Program-made: the position numbers and the translations under genes
The notes under the pieces: generated by a model
What the model was told of the DNA's origin: nothing
Seen by the model: the letters and a program-made list of their open reading frames with translations, nothing else
Databases searched by the model: none
Assembly (NCBI GenBank): GCA_000996605.1
Contig: LCOP01000006.1
Coordinates: 1-49,143 of the forward strand
Reading direction: 5' to 3'
DNA length: 49,143 bases
Origin: Parcubacteria group bacterium GW2011_GWA1_47_8
Lineage (GTDB): Bacteria; Patescibacteriota; Minisyncoccia; Phycocordibacterales; UBA1550
In this document: in pieces, positions 8,580 through 17,400 of the stretch
Numbering within the stretch: position 1 is the first letter of the stretch
How the letters are laid out: every line of letters begins with the position of its first letter

Positions 8580-8810
8580 GGTATTGTATTACTTTTAATA
8601 TAAATACTTATTTTTATTATTATGAGTGTGGATTTGTGGATAACTCGTTTTTTCTATTACAACCACAATCTTTTTTATAAATAAGTAAATTTTAATTTAA
8701 GGGATAATTTTTTATTACTTGTTAATAACTTATATAAAAAATAATTTAAGTATTATTTATAGGACGTTATAAACAAAACATAAATGATTTATCCACAACT
8801 TTTAAACAAA
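8580..8810. other. probable replication origin (oriC)
   Basis: A very AT-rich 231-base spacer between dnaA and dnaN. It contains the DnaA box TGTGGATAA near the dnaN side (about 8635-8643) and TTATCCACA near the dnaA side (about 8790), facing each other across a long run of A/T including TTATATAAAAAATAATTTAA, a plausible unwinding element. GTGTGGATTTG next to the first box is a weaker match. Position and composition fit bacterial oriC; no skew calculation was possible. Confidence 0.7.
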
Positions 8811-10169
8811 TTAGAACATCGCCCTAATTTGATCAACCTCTTGAATTAATGATAAATCATTCTTCATGTCTGTTTTTATTTTATCACAAGAGTGCATGAC
8901 GGTGGTGTGGTCGCGCCCACCCAGCTTTTGTCCAATTGTTGGATAAGAAATATTGAAATCCTCCCGCAAAATAAACATTGCAACCTGCCGAGGCTTCAAC
9001 ACTTCCTTCCTCCTTGTTTTTTCATACACATAATCTTCTTGGATGTTGTAAAAATCACAAACAACCTTAACAATCTCTTTTACTGAAAGAAGTTTTTTAG
9101 GCTTCGCGGTGTTTTTAATGAACGGTTTTATTTCTGCCAAGGTTAAATGCTTATTTTTCAGCTGGGATTGGCAAATAATACCATTTAAAAGCCCCTCAAG
9201 CTCCCTAATATTACCTTGTACTGATGAAGCAAGATATTCAATAATCTCCACGGGTGGGCAAAAATCATTCACCTCCGCTTTTGCGCGCAAAATAGCGAGA
9301 CGAGACTCATATTCAGGCTCTTGGACATCAACAATCATCCCCGAGCTAAAGCGTGATTTTAGGCGGTTTTCAAGGGTTGGAATATAGTTTGGGTGTTGGT
9401 CGGAAGAGAAAACAATCTGCTTATTGTTGTTATAGAGCTCGTTAAAAATATGAAATAATTCCTCTTGGGTTTTTTCTTTATTGGAGAGGAATTGAATATC
9501 ATCCATAATAAAAAGATCATATTTGCGGTATTTTTCTTTAAAGACGCTCATCGCTTTTGAACCTTGAGATACTGAATTGACGTAATCAATAGTAAACTTT
9601 TCCGAGGTGATGTAAAATACTTTTTTCCCGGGGTGGTGTTTTTTGATTTGGTTACCAATTGCTTGGATGAGGTGGGTTTTCCCCAACCCCGTCTTTCCGT
9701 AAATAAAAAGAGGATTATATACATTTGTCCCCACTTTTTGCAGGATCGCTTGTGATGCCGCATAAGCAAGCTCATTAAAGGAGCCAATAATGAAATTATC
9801 AAACGTATAGCGCGGGTTCAGCCCATCTTCGCGATTTACATAAAGATCATTGAGGGGGAGCTCGGTTTGTTGGTTAAACACAACCTTTCCATCTTGTGGG
9901 CGAACTGTTTTTGAATCCTCGACCTTGTGAACCAAATATTCAACGCCACGGATATGCTCTGAAAGGTTGCGGAGCGACCTCAGTATTGTTTTGTGGAATT
10001 TGTTTTGGAGCCAATCTTTTACAAATTCATTTGGTACCCCCACAATAACCATCCCATCATCTTGCTTTATGATTATGGTGTTCTTGAACCATGTGCTGAA
10101 ATTCGCGCGCGAGAGCTCACCCTCAATACTACTCAATGTTTTTTCCCAAAGTTGTGTGTTGTCAGACAT
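8811..10169 (-). CDS. dnaA: chromosomal replication initiator protein DnaA
   Basis: Binds DnaA boxes and melts the origin. The 452-aa protein has the four usual domains: N-terminal DnaB-interaction domain (LWEKTLSSIEGELS), linker, AAA+ ATPase with Walker A GKTGLGKTH (158-166) and Walker B FIMDDIQF (D223, D224), and a DNA-binding domain ending with the signature GGRDHTTVMHS. The start at MSDNTQLWEK is chosen over an upstream ATG (10229) because it matches the family's beginning. A TATAAT box lies about 33 bases upstream, and DnaA-box-like sequences (TGTGGACAA, TGTGGATTG near 10264-10284) suggest autoregulation. Confidence 0.97.
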   Translation of the reverse strand: MSDNTQLWEKTLSSIEGELSRANFSTWFKNTIIIKQDDGMVIVGVPNEFVKDWLQNKFHKTILRSLRNLSEHIRGVEYLVHKVEDSKTVRPQDGKVVFNQQTELPLNDLYVNREDGLNPRYTFDNFIIGSFNELAYAASQAILQKVGTNVYNPLFIYGKTGLGKTHLIQAIGNQIKKHHPGKKVFYITSEKFTIDYVNSVSQGSKAMSVFKEKYRKYDLFIMDDIQFLSNKEKTQEELFHIFNELYNNNKQIVFSSDQHPNYIPTLENRLKSRFSSGMIVDVQEPEYESRLAILRAKAEVNDFCPPVEIIEYLASSVQGNIRELEGLLNGIICQSQLKNKHLTLAEIKPFIKNTAKPKKLLSVKEIVKVVCDFYNIQEDYVYEKTRRKEVLKPRQVAMFILREDFNISYPTIGQKLGGRDHTTVMHSCDKIKTDMKNDLSLIQEVDQIRAMF

Positions 10170-10202
10170 GGATATGAAGAATAGTTTAGATATTATTGTT
10201 TT

Positions 10203-10208
10203 ATTATA
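10203..10208 (-). promoter_or_regulatory. dnaA -10 box
   Basis: TATAAT on the minus strand, with a TTTGCA-like -35 about 16 bases upstream. The dnaA/rpmH spacer (10170-10358) also holds two DnaA-box-like sequences around 10264-10284 that could let DnaA repress its own promoter. Confidence 0.5.
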
Positions 10209-10358
10209 CTCACTGGCACCGCAATGCAAAACAACAAAGGGGGGATGAAACAGTTTTTAACCTGTGGACAACTTGTGGATTGTAATTATAGCCTATATAT
10301 AAACATTAAAACAAGGGGGGGCTAGATTTTTCTAAAAAATAGTGTATATTGATACATT

Positions 10359-10496
10359 ATGTCTCAAACATACCAACCAAAAAAGAAAAAGCGCGCAGCA
10401 ACCCATGGATTCCTTGTTCGCTCAAAATCAAAAAATGGTCGCAATATCTTGGCGAGCCGCCGCCAGAAAGGCCGAAAACGTCTCTCCACTGTTTAA
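10359..10496 (+). CDS. rpmH: 50S ribosomal protein L34
   Basis: A 45-aa basic protein, MSQTYQPKKKKRAATHGFLV at the start and RRQKGRKRLSTV at the end, with the L34 core R-A-A-T-H-G-F-L-V-R and N-G-R-N-I-L-A-S-R-R. It sits head-to-head with dnaA and directly before rnpA, the classical order around bacterial origins. A TATATT box lies eight bases before the ATG, so the mRNA may be leaderless. Confidence 0.96.
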   Translation: MSQTYQPKKKKRAATHGFLVRSKSKNGRNILASRRQKGRKRLSTV

Positions 10497-10524
10497 ATTA
10501 AAGGATTTTCTGGGATATTTCCCC

Positions 10525-10860
10525 ATGCTTCCTAAAAAAAATCGCATACTGCGCGCAAAATTTCCCAATAAACAAAAGGGAATAAGGTTTTTTTCACCCC
10601 TTTTTTCTTTGTCTGTGTACAAAACAGAAGCCGTCAATATTACAGTGTCAGTCGTTGTCTCAAAGAAAACGGCAAAATCCGCGGTGGAAAGGAACCTCAT
10701 CCGCCGGCGTATATACACTGCAGTAACCCCCTTCATAAAAGGCATTTCGAGCTCAATACAAATGGTCTTTTATCCAAAATATGAAGTGGCTACCACAAAA
10801 ACCCCTGTTATAAAAGCGGAAATTGAAAAAATTTTGCGCCATGCAAAGTTGCTACCATAG
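10525..10860 (+). CDS. rnpA: ribonuclease P protein component
   Basis: The protein subunit of RNase P, which trims the 5' leader of pre-tRNAs. The 111-aa chain starts MLPKKNRILRAKF and contains the RNP signature region ERNLIRRRIYTAV, which contacts P RNA. The frame is open upstream through rpmH, but the start at 10525 gives the family's normal length and beginning. It follows rpmH by 28 bases and precedes yidD by three, as in most bacteria. Confidence 0.94.
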   Translation: MLPKKNRILRAKFPNKQKGIRFFSPLFSLSVYKTEAVNITVSVVVSKKTAKSAVERNLIRRRIYTAVTPFIKGISSSIQMVFYPKYEVATTKTPVIKAEIEKILRHAKLLP

Positions 10861-10863
10861 CTT

Positions 10864-11094
10864 ATGAGAAAAATCTTTATTTCTTTGATTACACTATATC
10901 AAAAACTTTTTTCGCCGGACATAGGAATACTCACCCTTCGTCGCGGCACCACCTGTGTTTTTTATCCAACATGTTCGGCGTATACCAAGGAAGCAATCAT
11001 TAAATACGGGGTTATAAAAGGCATTTGGCTCGGCCTGAAACGTGTGGGGAGATGCCACCCCTGGCAGAAAAACCATATTGATCCCTTGCTCTAG
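10864..11094 (+). CDS. yidD: membrane protein insertion efficiency factor YidD
   Basis: A 76-aa amphipathic protein that helps YidC insert membrane proteins. It carries the family hallmarks: an N-terminal helix (ISLITLYQKLFSP), the cysteine-containing CVFYPTCSAYTKEAI, and GRCHPW near the end. It starts three bases after the rnpA stop and is followed by yidC, the usual gene order. Confidence 0.95.
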   Translation: MRKIFISLITLYQKLFSPDIGILTLRRGTTCVFYPTCSAYTKEAIIKYGVIKGIWLGLKRVGRCHPWQKNHIDPLL

Positions 11095-11126
11095 CCAAGA
11101 ACCCTTATTCGCGCTAATATACTAAA

Positions 11127-11864
11127 ATGGAATCAGGATTTTTCTCAACATTTTTCTACCAACCTCTCTATAATGCGCTCATTTCCTTAATTTTGGTGGT
11201 TCCCGGAGGAAATGTGGGGGTTGCGATCATCCTGCTTACTTTTGCAGTACGTGGAGCACTCCTCCCCCTTTCACATAAGTCTGTTGTTTCTCAAGCTAAA
11301 ATGCGCACGATTGCCCCTCATGTCGAGAAAGTTAAGGACAAGTACAAAGACAACAAACAAGAGCAAGCACGGAAGGTCATGGAGCTTTATAAGGAACACG
11401 GAGTAAACCCATTTTCCGGGTGTCTCCTCCTTATTGTTCAACTTCCGATTATTTTTGCGCTTTACTTCGTCTTTTTCAAAGGACTCCCCCATCTCAACAA
11501 AGAAATCCTTTATTCATTTGTTAGTTTTCCCGATGCGATAAACACGGGGTTTCTGGGGGTTGATCTCCTAAAACAAAGTGTTCTCTTCGCACTTCTTGCC
11601 GCAATAACTCAATATTATCAAATAAAGCTTTCCATGCCACCGGTTCCACCCGCACCTTCTTTGAAAGAAGGAAAACCCTCACTTAAGGATGAGTTTGCAC
11701 GGAGCTTCAGTCTCCAAATGCGCTATATGCTCCCCTTTATTGTGTTTGGTGCGTCTTATTATATCTCTGCCGCTGTTGCGCTTTATTGGACGACCAGCAA
11801 CCTTTTCTCCATCGGACATGAACTTTTTGTGAAGCGTAAGGCGGAAAAGATTATTACTACATAA
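11127..11864 (+). CDS. yidC: membrane protein insertase YidC (short, Oxa1-like)
   Basis: Inserts and folds inner-membrane proteins, alone or with SecYEG. At 245 aa it contains only the conserved five-helix core and lacks the large periplasmic domain of proteobacterial YidC. The functionally important arginine in the first core helix is present (AVRGALLPL, R42), followed by the cytoplasmic hairpin (KMRTIAPHVEKVKDKYKD) and the later helices around NPFSGCLLLIVQLPIIFALY and the final VALYWTTSNLFSI. TAATAT six bases before the ATG suggests an additional internal promoter. Confidence 0.95.
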   Translation: MESGFFSTFFYQPLYNALISLILVVPGGNVGVAIILLTFAVRGALLPLSHKSVVSQAKMRTIAPHVEKVKDKYKDNKQEQARKVMELYKEHGVNPFSGCLLLIVQLPIIFALYFVFFKGLPHLNKEILYSFVSFPDAINTGFLGVDLLKQSVLFALLAAITQYYQIKLSMPPVPPAPSLKEGKPSLKDEFARSFSLQMRYMLPFIVFGASYYISAAVALYWTTSNLFSIGHELFVKRKAEKIITT

Positions 11865-11904
11865 TGCTATAAAGAAACAAGGGCTAGGGATAGCATAATC
11901 GTTT

Positions 11905-13227
11905 TTAGAAGATGCTTGGAATCGAGCCTTCGGATGATACGGGAGGAATACCGGTATCATCGGCGGCTTTTACGAGGTTGAATACCCAAGGAGTTGAGGA
12001 TTTTTTGTTTATAAATACGAGATAGGTGTCATCAGAAGAAAGGGCAAGATTCGTTATGTCCATTTCGTGACCATTGAATATCTTTGGCGTGAATACTTTT
12101 TCCACCACCCCTGTTTTTGTATCTATTTTCCAGACACTATCAGAGAAAGAGATAACCCCTTGGTACCACTGGTCTGGATAAAGGCCTTGGGGGATTTGTT
12201 CGGGAACCGCGCAGTATGCAATGGTTACCGTGATGTTGCCCCAGACGCATTTCTCGGGGAGCGTTTTAAGGGGAGTAGAGCGGAATTCTTTTTTTGTTGT
12301 GTCGTAGAGAGAGAGCACCGGTTCCTTTGTTGTTGTGTCGCTATAGAGGACCATGTTTCCGGTGTGGTTGGTCAAGGTGGTTAAGCCGTTGATGTTTCCG
12401 AGAATGCGCGAAAGAGTCTTTGTTTTTGGATCAAGAAAAAAGAAATATCCCGGGACGTCTCCTGAAGGTTTTGTGGTGAGGGTAATGAGTTTTTGGCTTG
12501 GGAATTGAGGAAGCCATTCAGTAAACACGGAGTTAAAGATGATACTCGTACCAAGCCCTTTCGTATTTGCGGTGGTGCCCCGTGCCGCGGAGGCGCTGTT
12601 TTCAAGATAGAAAAGTTTGTCGGCGCCGTCTTCGGCGATCGCCATATGGGGAATGTAATCGGGAAGATAGACTTCTTCGGTGGCAAGCGATGGTGAGCCC
12701 CCTGCGCTTTCGTCACTATTCGCAAAAGAAAGAATTGGTGCGTTCAAGTTTTGTACGCGTGTTTTGATTGCAGAACCATCTTTGTCGTCAAGGAAACGAA
12801 TTATCACACTATTTCCCTTGTTCCCAAAGAATGCCTCCGCTATTCCAGGATGTGTATTATTGGAAATACGGTTTTCCATGAAGGTTCCAAGATTTGTTTC
12901 AAAAATATGTCCCACACCGCGCTCAATATATCGAGCGAACATAGAGCGGTCGGATTTTGTTCCTATTTCTGCAAAGCCGACTCCTGCAACGGGTGTTTTG
13001 TGGAGTTCGTAGAGGCGGGGTAATTTCATCCCACTGCCGGGTGGGGAAGGTGGCTCCACATCCCCTCCTTCGCGGGGTGGCAATGGAGTACCTCCGTCAT
13101 TGGGGAAACCTGGGGTTTCCTCCGGCGCGACAGATGGCTTTTGGGAGAAATAAAAGTATGCGCCGACTCCCCCGAGGATGAGGATAAGGATTGCGATACT
13201 GACGATAATAAGTGTGCGTTTATTCAT
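11905..13227 (-). CDS. membrane-anchored protein of unknown function, end of the secretion operon
   Basis: A 440-aa protein with an N-terminal membrane anchor (residues about 5-28, LIIVSIAILILILGGVGAYF), then a Pro/Gly-rich linker (PSVAPEETPGFPNDGGTPLP) and a large outside domain rich in beta-strand-like segments, reminiscent of a beta-propeller (repeated patterns such as DKLFYLENSA, GYFFFLDPKTKTLSRIL, NMVLYSDTTTKEPVLSLYDT). I do not recognise the family. It starts three bases after the stop of the preceding gene, so it is co-transcribed with the secretion-like cluster and may be a surface component of it. Confidence 0.75.
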   Translation of the reverse strand: MNKRTLIIVSIAILILILGGVGAYFYFSQKPSVAPEETPGFPNDGGTPLPPREGGDVEPPSPPGSGMKLPRLYELHKTPVAGVGFAEIGTKSDRSMFARYIERGVGHIFETNLGTFMENRISNNTHPGIAEAFFGNKGNSVIIRFLDDKDGSAIKTRVQNLNAPILSFANSDESAGGSPSLATEEVYLPDYIPHMAIAEDGADKLFYLENSASAARGTTANTKGLGTSIIFNSVFTEWLPQFPSQKLITLTTKPSGDVPGYFFFLDPKTKTLSRILGNINGLTTLTNHTGNMVLYSDTTTKEPVLSLYDTTKKEFRSTPLKTLPEKCVWGNITVTIAYCAVPEQIPQGLYPDQWYQGVISFSDSVWKIDTKTGVVEKVFTPKIFNGHEMDITNLALSSDDTYLVFINKKSSTPWVFNLVKAADDTGIPPVSSEGSIPSIF

Positions 13228-13230
13228 ACG

Positions 13231-14349
13231 TTAAAATTGTGGTGCGGATGCTTGGTTGGGGGTGAAGTTGATCACTGTGGACTGTTGAACGTTTTGGAAT
13301 GTGCGCCGGACACCCTTGGCGCTAAAAGTAACAGTTGACCTATTCGCCACCTCTTTTTCGTTGCGGAAAGTGATCGTACGACTCGGATTGTTAACCGACT
13401 TCCCATTAAGGAACCATTGATAAGAGTTAATCTGTTGACCAAGGGTTTCATTCGAGAAGAAATAAGGCTCCGCTTTAATAGAAACCTCTTTTGCGCTGAA
13501 GGCCGAGGTGGCGTCAACAGGACGGTTGTACAAAACACCAAGAAGAGGTTGGCTTTCGTAGAAGAGTATTATTGGTTGAGAGAGGGGTACGTTGATTGCA
13601 AAGTCTGATTTCGTAGCGTCGTTCAAGGAAGAAACTTTTACACGAACATTTGCTTCCCCGTATGGCTTGGGTCCTTCAAACAAGAAAGAGTTTTTATTGT
13701 ATCCTGAAGAGCTTTTGGTCGTGATTCCATCTTTTTCCCATTCAAACACAAGACCACCGCCATCCAGTGTATTTTTTGAGGTTGTGGTGTTGGGGACGGC
13801 AATTATACGCACGGTACTCTGTGTTGTCATAAGAGGCTTTCCTTTATAAAACGGCGGAGTGTATGTGTCAGCCTCCCAGAGAACCATAATGTCAACAGGT
13901 CTGAAGGTAAGTTCTTTGGTGATATTTTCTCCCGTATTAGTGGTGACGGAAATTACTAGCCTTGTTGTGGTGTTTGGAACACCGTTTTTGAAAGAAAAAG
14001 TGGTTTTTCCAATGCCGCTATCAACAACCTTACCATTGACCGACCATCTGATGGTTGCCTTGTTCATGTCAGACAAATAACTTTCGATACTCACATGTAT
14101 TGTTTCGTTGGGACCGGGATTTTGAGGGCTGGTTTTTATGTCCAGATAGTCAGTGATGGCTTTTGTACGAATTTTTTCCGTATCAATAAACTTTTTTTCT
14201 TGTTGTACCATCATGTCGGTTGTTACTTGCTTCATATTGGCGATGTAAGCATCTACGTCAAAAGTCGAGGTAGCAGCTGTTTGCGCAGAGGTCACGAATG
14301 GTACGACGAAAAGCGTACTAAGGAGTATTGAGTATGAAAGGAAACGCAT
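13231..14349 (-). CDS. exported protein with Ig/PKD-like repeats
   Basis: A 372-aa protein from the preferred start MRFLSYSILL (an upstream ATG at 14376 is possible). A signal peptide ends near TSAQTAATS. A helical segment follows (QVTTDMMVQQEKKFIDTEKI), then Ig- or PKD-like beta domains with phrases such as IRWSVNGKVVDSGIGKTTFS and SYQWFLNGKSV, typical of extracellular domains. The gene lies between the VirB4-like ATPase and the anchored 440-aa protein on the same strand. Function unknown; probably a surface part of the same machine. Confidence 0.75.
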   Translation of the reverse strand: MRFLSYSILLSTLFVVPFVTSAQTAATSTFDVDAYIANMKQVTTDMMVQQEKKFIDTEKIRTKAITDYLDIKTSPQNPGPNETIHVSIESYLSDMNKATIRWSVNGKVVDSGIGKTTFSFKNGVPNTTTRLVISVTTNTGENITKELTFRPVDIMVLWEADTYTPPFYKGKPLMTTQSTVRIIAVPNTTTSKNTLDGGGLVFEWEKDGITTKSSSGYNKNSFLFEGPKPYGEANVRVKVSSLNDATKSDFAINVPLSQPIILFYESQPLLGVLYNRPVDATSAFSAKEVSIKAEPYFFSNETLGQQINSYQWFLNGKSVNNPSRTITFRNEKEVANRSTVTFSAKGVRRTFQNVQQSTVINFTPNQASAPQF

Positions 14350-14409
14350 ACGTTGCATATATAATAGTATACTCAAGTAATTCGGAAAAGTAAAAGGATA
14401 TCCCCATCC

Positions 14410-16236
14410 CTACTTTCCTTGCACTTGGGCATCCGCAAATTCCTGCTTTGCCTTTTTGATGGCAAGAAGTTGCGAGGGGTCGGAGGTGATTATCTGGTCC
14501 TCGGTGTATGAGGCAATCGTTTTTATCGCCACGTGTTTCATGCCGGCAAAGAATATTCCCTCCCCGACGCCGGATTCGAGCAAAAGGTACTTTTCTTCAT
14601 CAGTCAGATTAAAGGCTTTTTGCACAGAATCAATCGATGTCGGGGATTGCTTGAGGAGTATCTGAATCGACGAGTTGGTCATAATGGGTAGTCCATATGG
14701 CGACTTCAAGAAGTCGTTGACGTCTTGAGTAATGGTGGCGATTCCGAGCCAGTATTTGCGGCCGCGTTTGGCGAGGGCGTAGAGGAACGATGCGGTGTCC
14801 TCGGATTTCATCATCCACCATGCCTCGTCGACGACCAAGAGGCGCTTGCGTAAGGTGCGGCGAATGGCGTTCCAAATAAAGTGCGTCACTATGTACATGG
14901 CGACGGGTTTTAGGTCGTCTTCCATGTCGCGTACCGAAAAGACGATGAATTTGCGATTAATGTCGACATTGGATGGCTGATTCAAGAATCCCGACCATGA
15001 CCCGCGGGTATATTTGGAGAGTTTTTGAACGATGCTTTCCGATCCGCTCATGCCCGCAAGCACCATTTCAAAGTCCGAGAGGAGCGGCGGCTCTGCGGTG
15101 GAAAAATCAGACTCGGGAGTGATATCCTTGAGCGCGTATGTTTCCGCAATAGCGCGGTCGACAATAGCGTCCTCTTCGGGGGTAAGCCCGCCCAACATCA
15201 AGCGGAAGAGACCCACAAGCGAAATGATATTGGAGCGCAAGACATCCGCGGGAGATTCGCCCTCTCTCGGTATCGGGAGGTCAAAGGGGTTAATATGGTG
15301 GTCGGAACTCAAAGAAATATTGAAATACCGCCCCCCTACTGCTTCTGCCATGGATTCGTATTCTCGCTCGGGGTCGATGACAATGACATCGACATCAAAC
15401 ATGAGGCTTCGCAGGATTTCGAGTTTAGTAGCGTAGGATTTTCCGGATCCTGATTTTGCAAACGTGATGGAGTTGTAGTTTTCAAGCGAAAAACGGTCAA
15501 AGAGCACAAGGGATGAATTGTGACGGTTGATGCCGTAGAGGATTCCATGGTCCGATGTAAGGTCGAATGATACGAAGGGGAAGAAGCTGGAGAGTGGTTC
15601 GGAATTAATCTTTCTTGTGACAGCTATTTTGTCGTCATTGACGGGAAGTACGCTTTTGAACGCGTCTTCTTGTTGGAAGAGCGCGGGGCGTAGGTAAATG
15701 AGGCGTGATTCGAGCATAGATTTGACTTCGGCTTCGGCGTGGAGGAGGTCTTCTTCGGTGTCGGCGTAAAGCGATACATAGAGCCCTACATCGAACATTT
15801 TTTCCTGTGCTTGTTGGAGGCGGTCACGCAATGTCTCAAGGTCTTGATAGGCCGTCTCGAGCATCGGGTCGCGCACGTATCCTTTTTGTTCGCGTACGGA
15901 AATCTGGCTCTGCACCTCGGCGACTTTCCGCTCAAATTTTTTCATAATCCCCGCCGTGTCGACCGGATGGATATAGATGGAAATGTCAAAAACGCGGTCA
16001 AGGTTGATGAGCGGAGAAAGCCAGTTGTCGTTCACGGCGTTTGGATAGGAGGTTACAAAAAAGGTACGCACAATCTTTTCCCCCAAGTTAATATCCTTGG
16101 GATTGATCTTGATTGCCGAAGGCGCGATGATGTCCCCTAGGTCAAGTCCCGTATCACTATAGAGTTCCTGCGGAAGCACCGGAATCGAATTCTTGTCTTG
16201 GGGGGACGCTTCTTTTTTTGTGAAAAAATCAAACAT
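14410..16236 (-). CDS. virB4: VirB4-like type IV secretion ATPase (C-terminal/ATPase subunit)
   Basis: A 608-aa cytoplasmic motor ATPase of the VirB4/TraC/TraE family that powers assembly or substrate movement in type IV secretion systems. An N-terminal region with the VirB4 middle domain (about 40-230) is followed by a RecA-like ATPase with Walker A AKSGSGKSYA (260-269), IDPEREYESMAEAVGG, and Walker B RLLVVDEAWWMMK, then TQDVNDFLKSPYG. The preceding 221-aa gene appears to supply the missing N-terminal part. It lies 18 bases after that gene in the same operon. No VirD4 coupling protein or relaxase is in the window. Confidence 0.92.
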   Translation of the reverse strand: MFDFFTKKEASPQDKNSIPVLPQELYSDTGLDLGDIIAPSAIKINPKDINLGEKIVRTFFVTSYPNAVNDNWLSPLINLDRVFDISIYIHPVDTAGIMKKFERKVAEVQSQISVREQKGYVRDPMLETAYQDLETLRDRLQQAQEKMFDVGLYVSLYADTEEDLLHAEAEVKSMLESRLIYLRPALFQQEDAFKSVLPVNDDKIAVTRKINSEPLSSFFPFVSFDLTSDHGILYGINRHNSSLVLFDRFSLENYNSITFAKSGSGKSYATKLEILRSLMFDVDVIVIDPEREYESMAEAVGGRYFNISLSSDHHINPFDLPIPREGESPADVLRSNIISLVGLFRLMLGGLTPEEDAIVDRAIAETYALKDITPESDFSTAEPPLLSDFEMVLAGMSGSESIVQKLSKYTRGSWSGFLNQPSNVDINRKFIVFSVRDMEDDLKPVAMYIVTHFIWNAIRRTLRKRLLVVDEAWWMMKSEDTASFLYALAKRGRKYWLGIATITQDVNDFLKSPYGLPIMTNSSIQILLKQSPTSIDSVQKAFNLTDEEKYLLLESGVGEGIFFAGMKHVAIKTIASYTEDQIITSDPSQLLAIKKAKQEFADAQVQGK

Positions 16237-16254
16237 GATAATTTAAAAATTATG

Positions 16255-16920
16255 TCACTTCCCTACATTTACCGATTGCTTCTCGACCTCGCCGGGGTTG
16301 AATAATCGGTAGTAGAGCTCGGTAAGCTCCTCGGTCCCCAGCGGCACGATGCGAACACCCGTGCGTGCCAAACCCTGCGTGATGACTCCCGCGCGCTGTT
16401 CAAGCTGTGAGCGCGCTTCTTCAAATGCTTCGGTGGCGCTCTTGGAAAGCTCGGGTTTTGCGCCACTAGTGTCTTTTTTTGCAAAAAGGCCGCCCATCCC
16501 CCCTTTTTTTGTTGATGCGGTCACCGAGGATGGCGGAGAATACGGCACCACGATGAGGAAGAGCTTGCTCATGATATTGGTCGAGTGCGTGACCGTTCCC
16601 ACAAAGTTTATGTATTCTTTGATTTGAATTTTTAAAAGTTCGTTGGTTTCTAAGCGCAGGCGTTCTTCGAGAAGGAGAAGGTAGGGGCGGATGTCGAGAC
16701 GGCGGGATTGAATAAAGATTTGTGTTGAAAATTCGAGAGAGTTCAAGAAGCTTTGAAATTGCATGAGGACGGACGCTTGTTCATCCGCGGATTTGAGCGC
16801 AAAGTTAATCGATGATGCCATGAGGAGCCGGCGCAAAGTGCCGTCTTTCATGATGACCACGCCATCACGGATTTCCTTGATGGGGATAAATTCTTGCGCT
16901 GCTTTTGATTTTACTGTCAT
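16255..16920 (-). CDS. TraC/VirB4 N-terminal-like protein
   Basis: A 221-aa protein that begins like the N-terminal domain of VirB4/TraC ATPases (EFIPIKEIRDGVVIMKDGTL, then ASSINFALKSADEQASVLMQ and a QSRRLDIRPYLLLLEERL segment). It ends with RTGVRIVPLGTEELTELYYR and lacks any ATPase motif. Together with the next gene it looks like a VirB4 split into two polypeptides. It starts four bases after the PrgI-like gene stops. The split is an inference from order and similarity. Confidence 0.8.
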   Translation of the reverse strand: MTVKSKAAQEFIPIKEIRDGVVIMKDGTLRRLLMASSINFALKSADEQASVLMQFQSFLNSLEFSTQIFIQSRRLDIRPYLLLLEERLRLETNELLKIQIKEYINFVGTVTHSTNIMSKLFLIVVPYSPPSSVTASTKKGGMGGLFAKKDTSGAKPELSKSATEAFEEARSQLEQRAGVITQGLARTGVRIVPLGTEELTELYYRLFNPGEVEKQSVNVGK

Positions 16921-16924
16921 ACGG

Positions 16925-17362
16925 TTATTTTTTTTCAGATGAATTTTCTATCGCGTTTTGTTTTCGCACCTCAAGGTTGAATGACACGGAGGCGAGTTTG
17001 CCACCGGAAAGTGAGGGTACGCTCGGTGCTTGTGCCCCAATAAATTCTTCTTCCGCGCCAAGCGCTGCATCTTTTTTTGTTTTTTTCCATGTATAGAGCT
17101 TGGTGCCAAAGGCGTATCCGAATCCGGCTTCTAGGATTTCAATAAAAGGCTTGCCGAGCTTTTCTTTCGGATAAAATGCGAGTGCCCACGCGAGAACAGC
17201 CCATGCGAGGATAAGTGGTGCGGCGATAAAAAGAATCGGAATGACTTTGTATATGAGAAACGCACCGCCTGCTCCCCCTACCACATACAGTGCTTGTTTG
17301 AATGTAAGCGGCCCAAAAAGTTTGTCCTCAATATCGATGTACTGGGGGATGTGGAATTGCAT
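16925..17362 (-). CDS. PrgI family (VirB3-like) membrane protein
   Basis: A 145-aa small membrane protein of the PrgI/TcpE family, the Gram-positive counterpart of VirB3, expected to sit beside VirB4 at the inner membrane. It begins FHIPQYIDIEDKLFGPLTFK, typical of PrgI, and has two adjacent membrane segments (about 25-43 and 46-64, ILFIAAPLILAWAVLAWALA) followed by a cytoplasmic tail. It directly precedes the VirB4-related genes in the operon, supporting the assignment. Confidence 0.88.
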   Translation of the reverse strand: MQFHIPQYIDIEDKLFGPLTFKQALYVVGGAGGAFLIYKVIPILFIAAPLILAWAVLAWALAFYPKEKLGKPFIEILEAGFGYAFGTKLYTWKKTKKDAALGAEEEFIGAQAPSVPSLSGGKLASVSFNLEVRKQNAIENSSEKK

Positions 17363-17400
17363 ATAGTAAGTCTAAAAGTTAAAAGTCTCAAAGTCAAAAG
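17363..17400. repeat. short AAAAGTC direct repeats
   Basis: Three to four near-copies of AAAAGTC/AAAGTC between the S23 gene and the PrgI-like gene. A similar GAAAGT/GGAAAGTC repeat is found near 45833-45862, upstream of the cca-like gene. Possibly left by slippage or a mobile element. Confidence 0.5.

Noticed and set aside
15025..15453. A 142-aa plus-strand open frame opposite the VirB4-like ATPase
   Set aside because: Antisense shadow of a conserved ATPase gene without its own signals.
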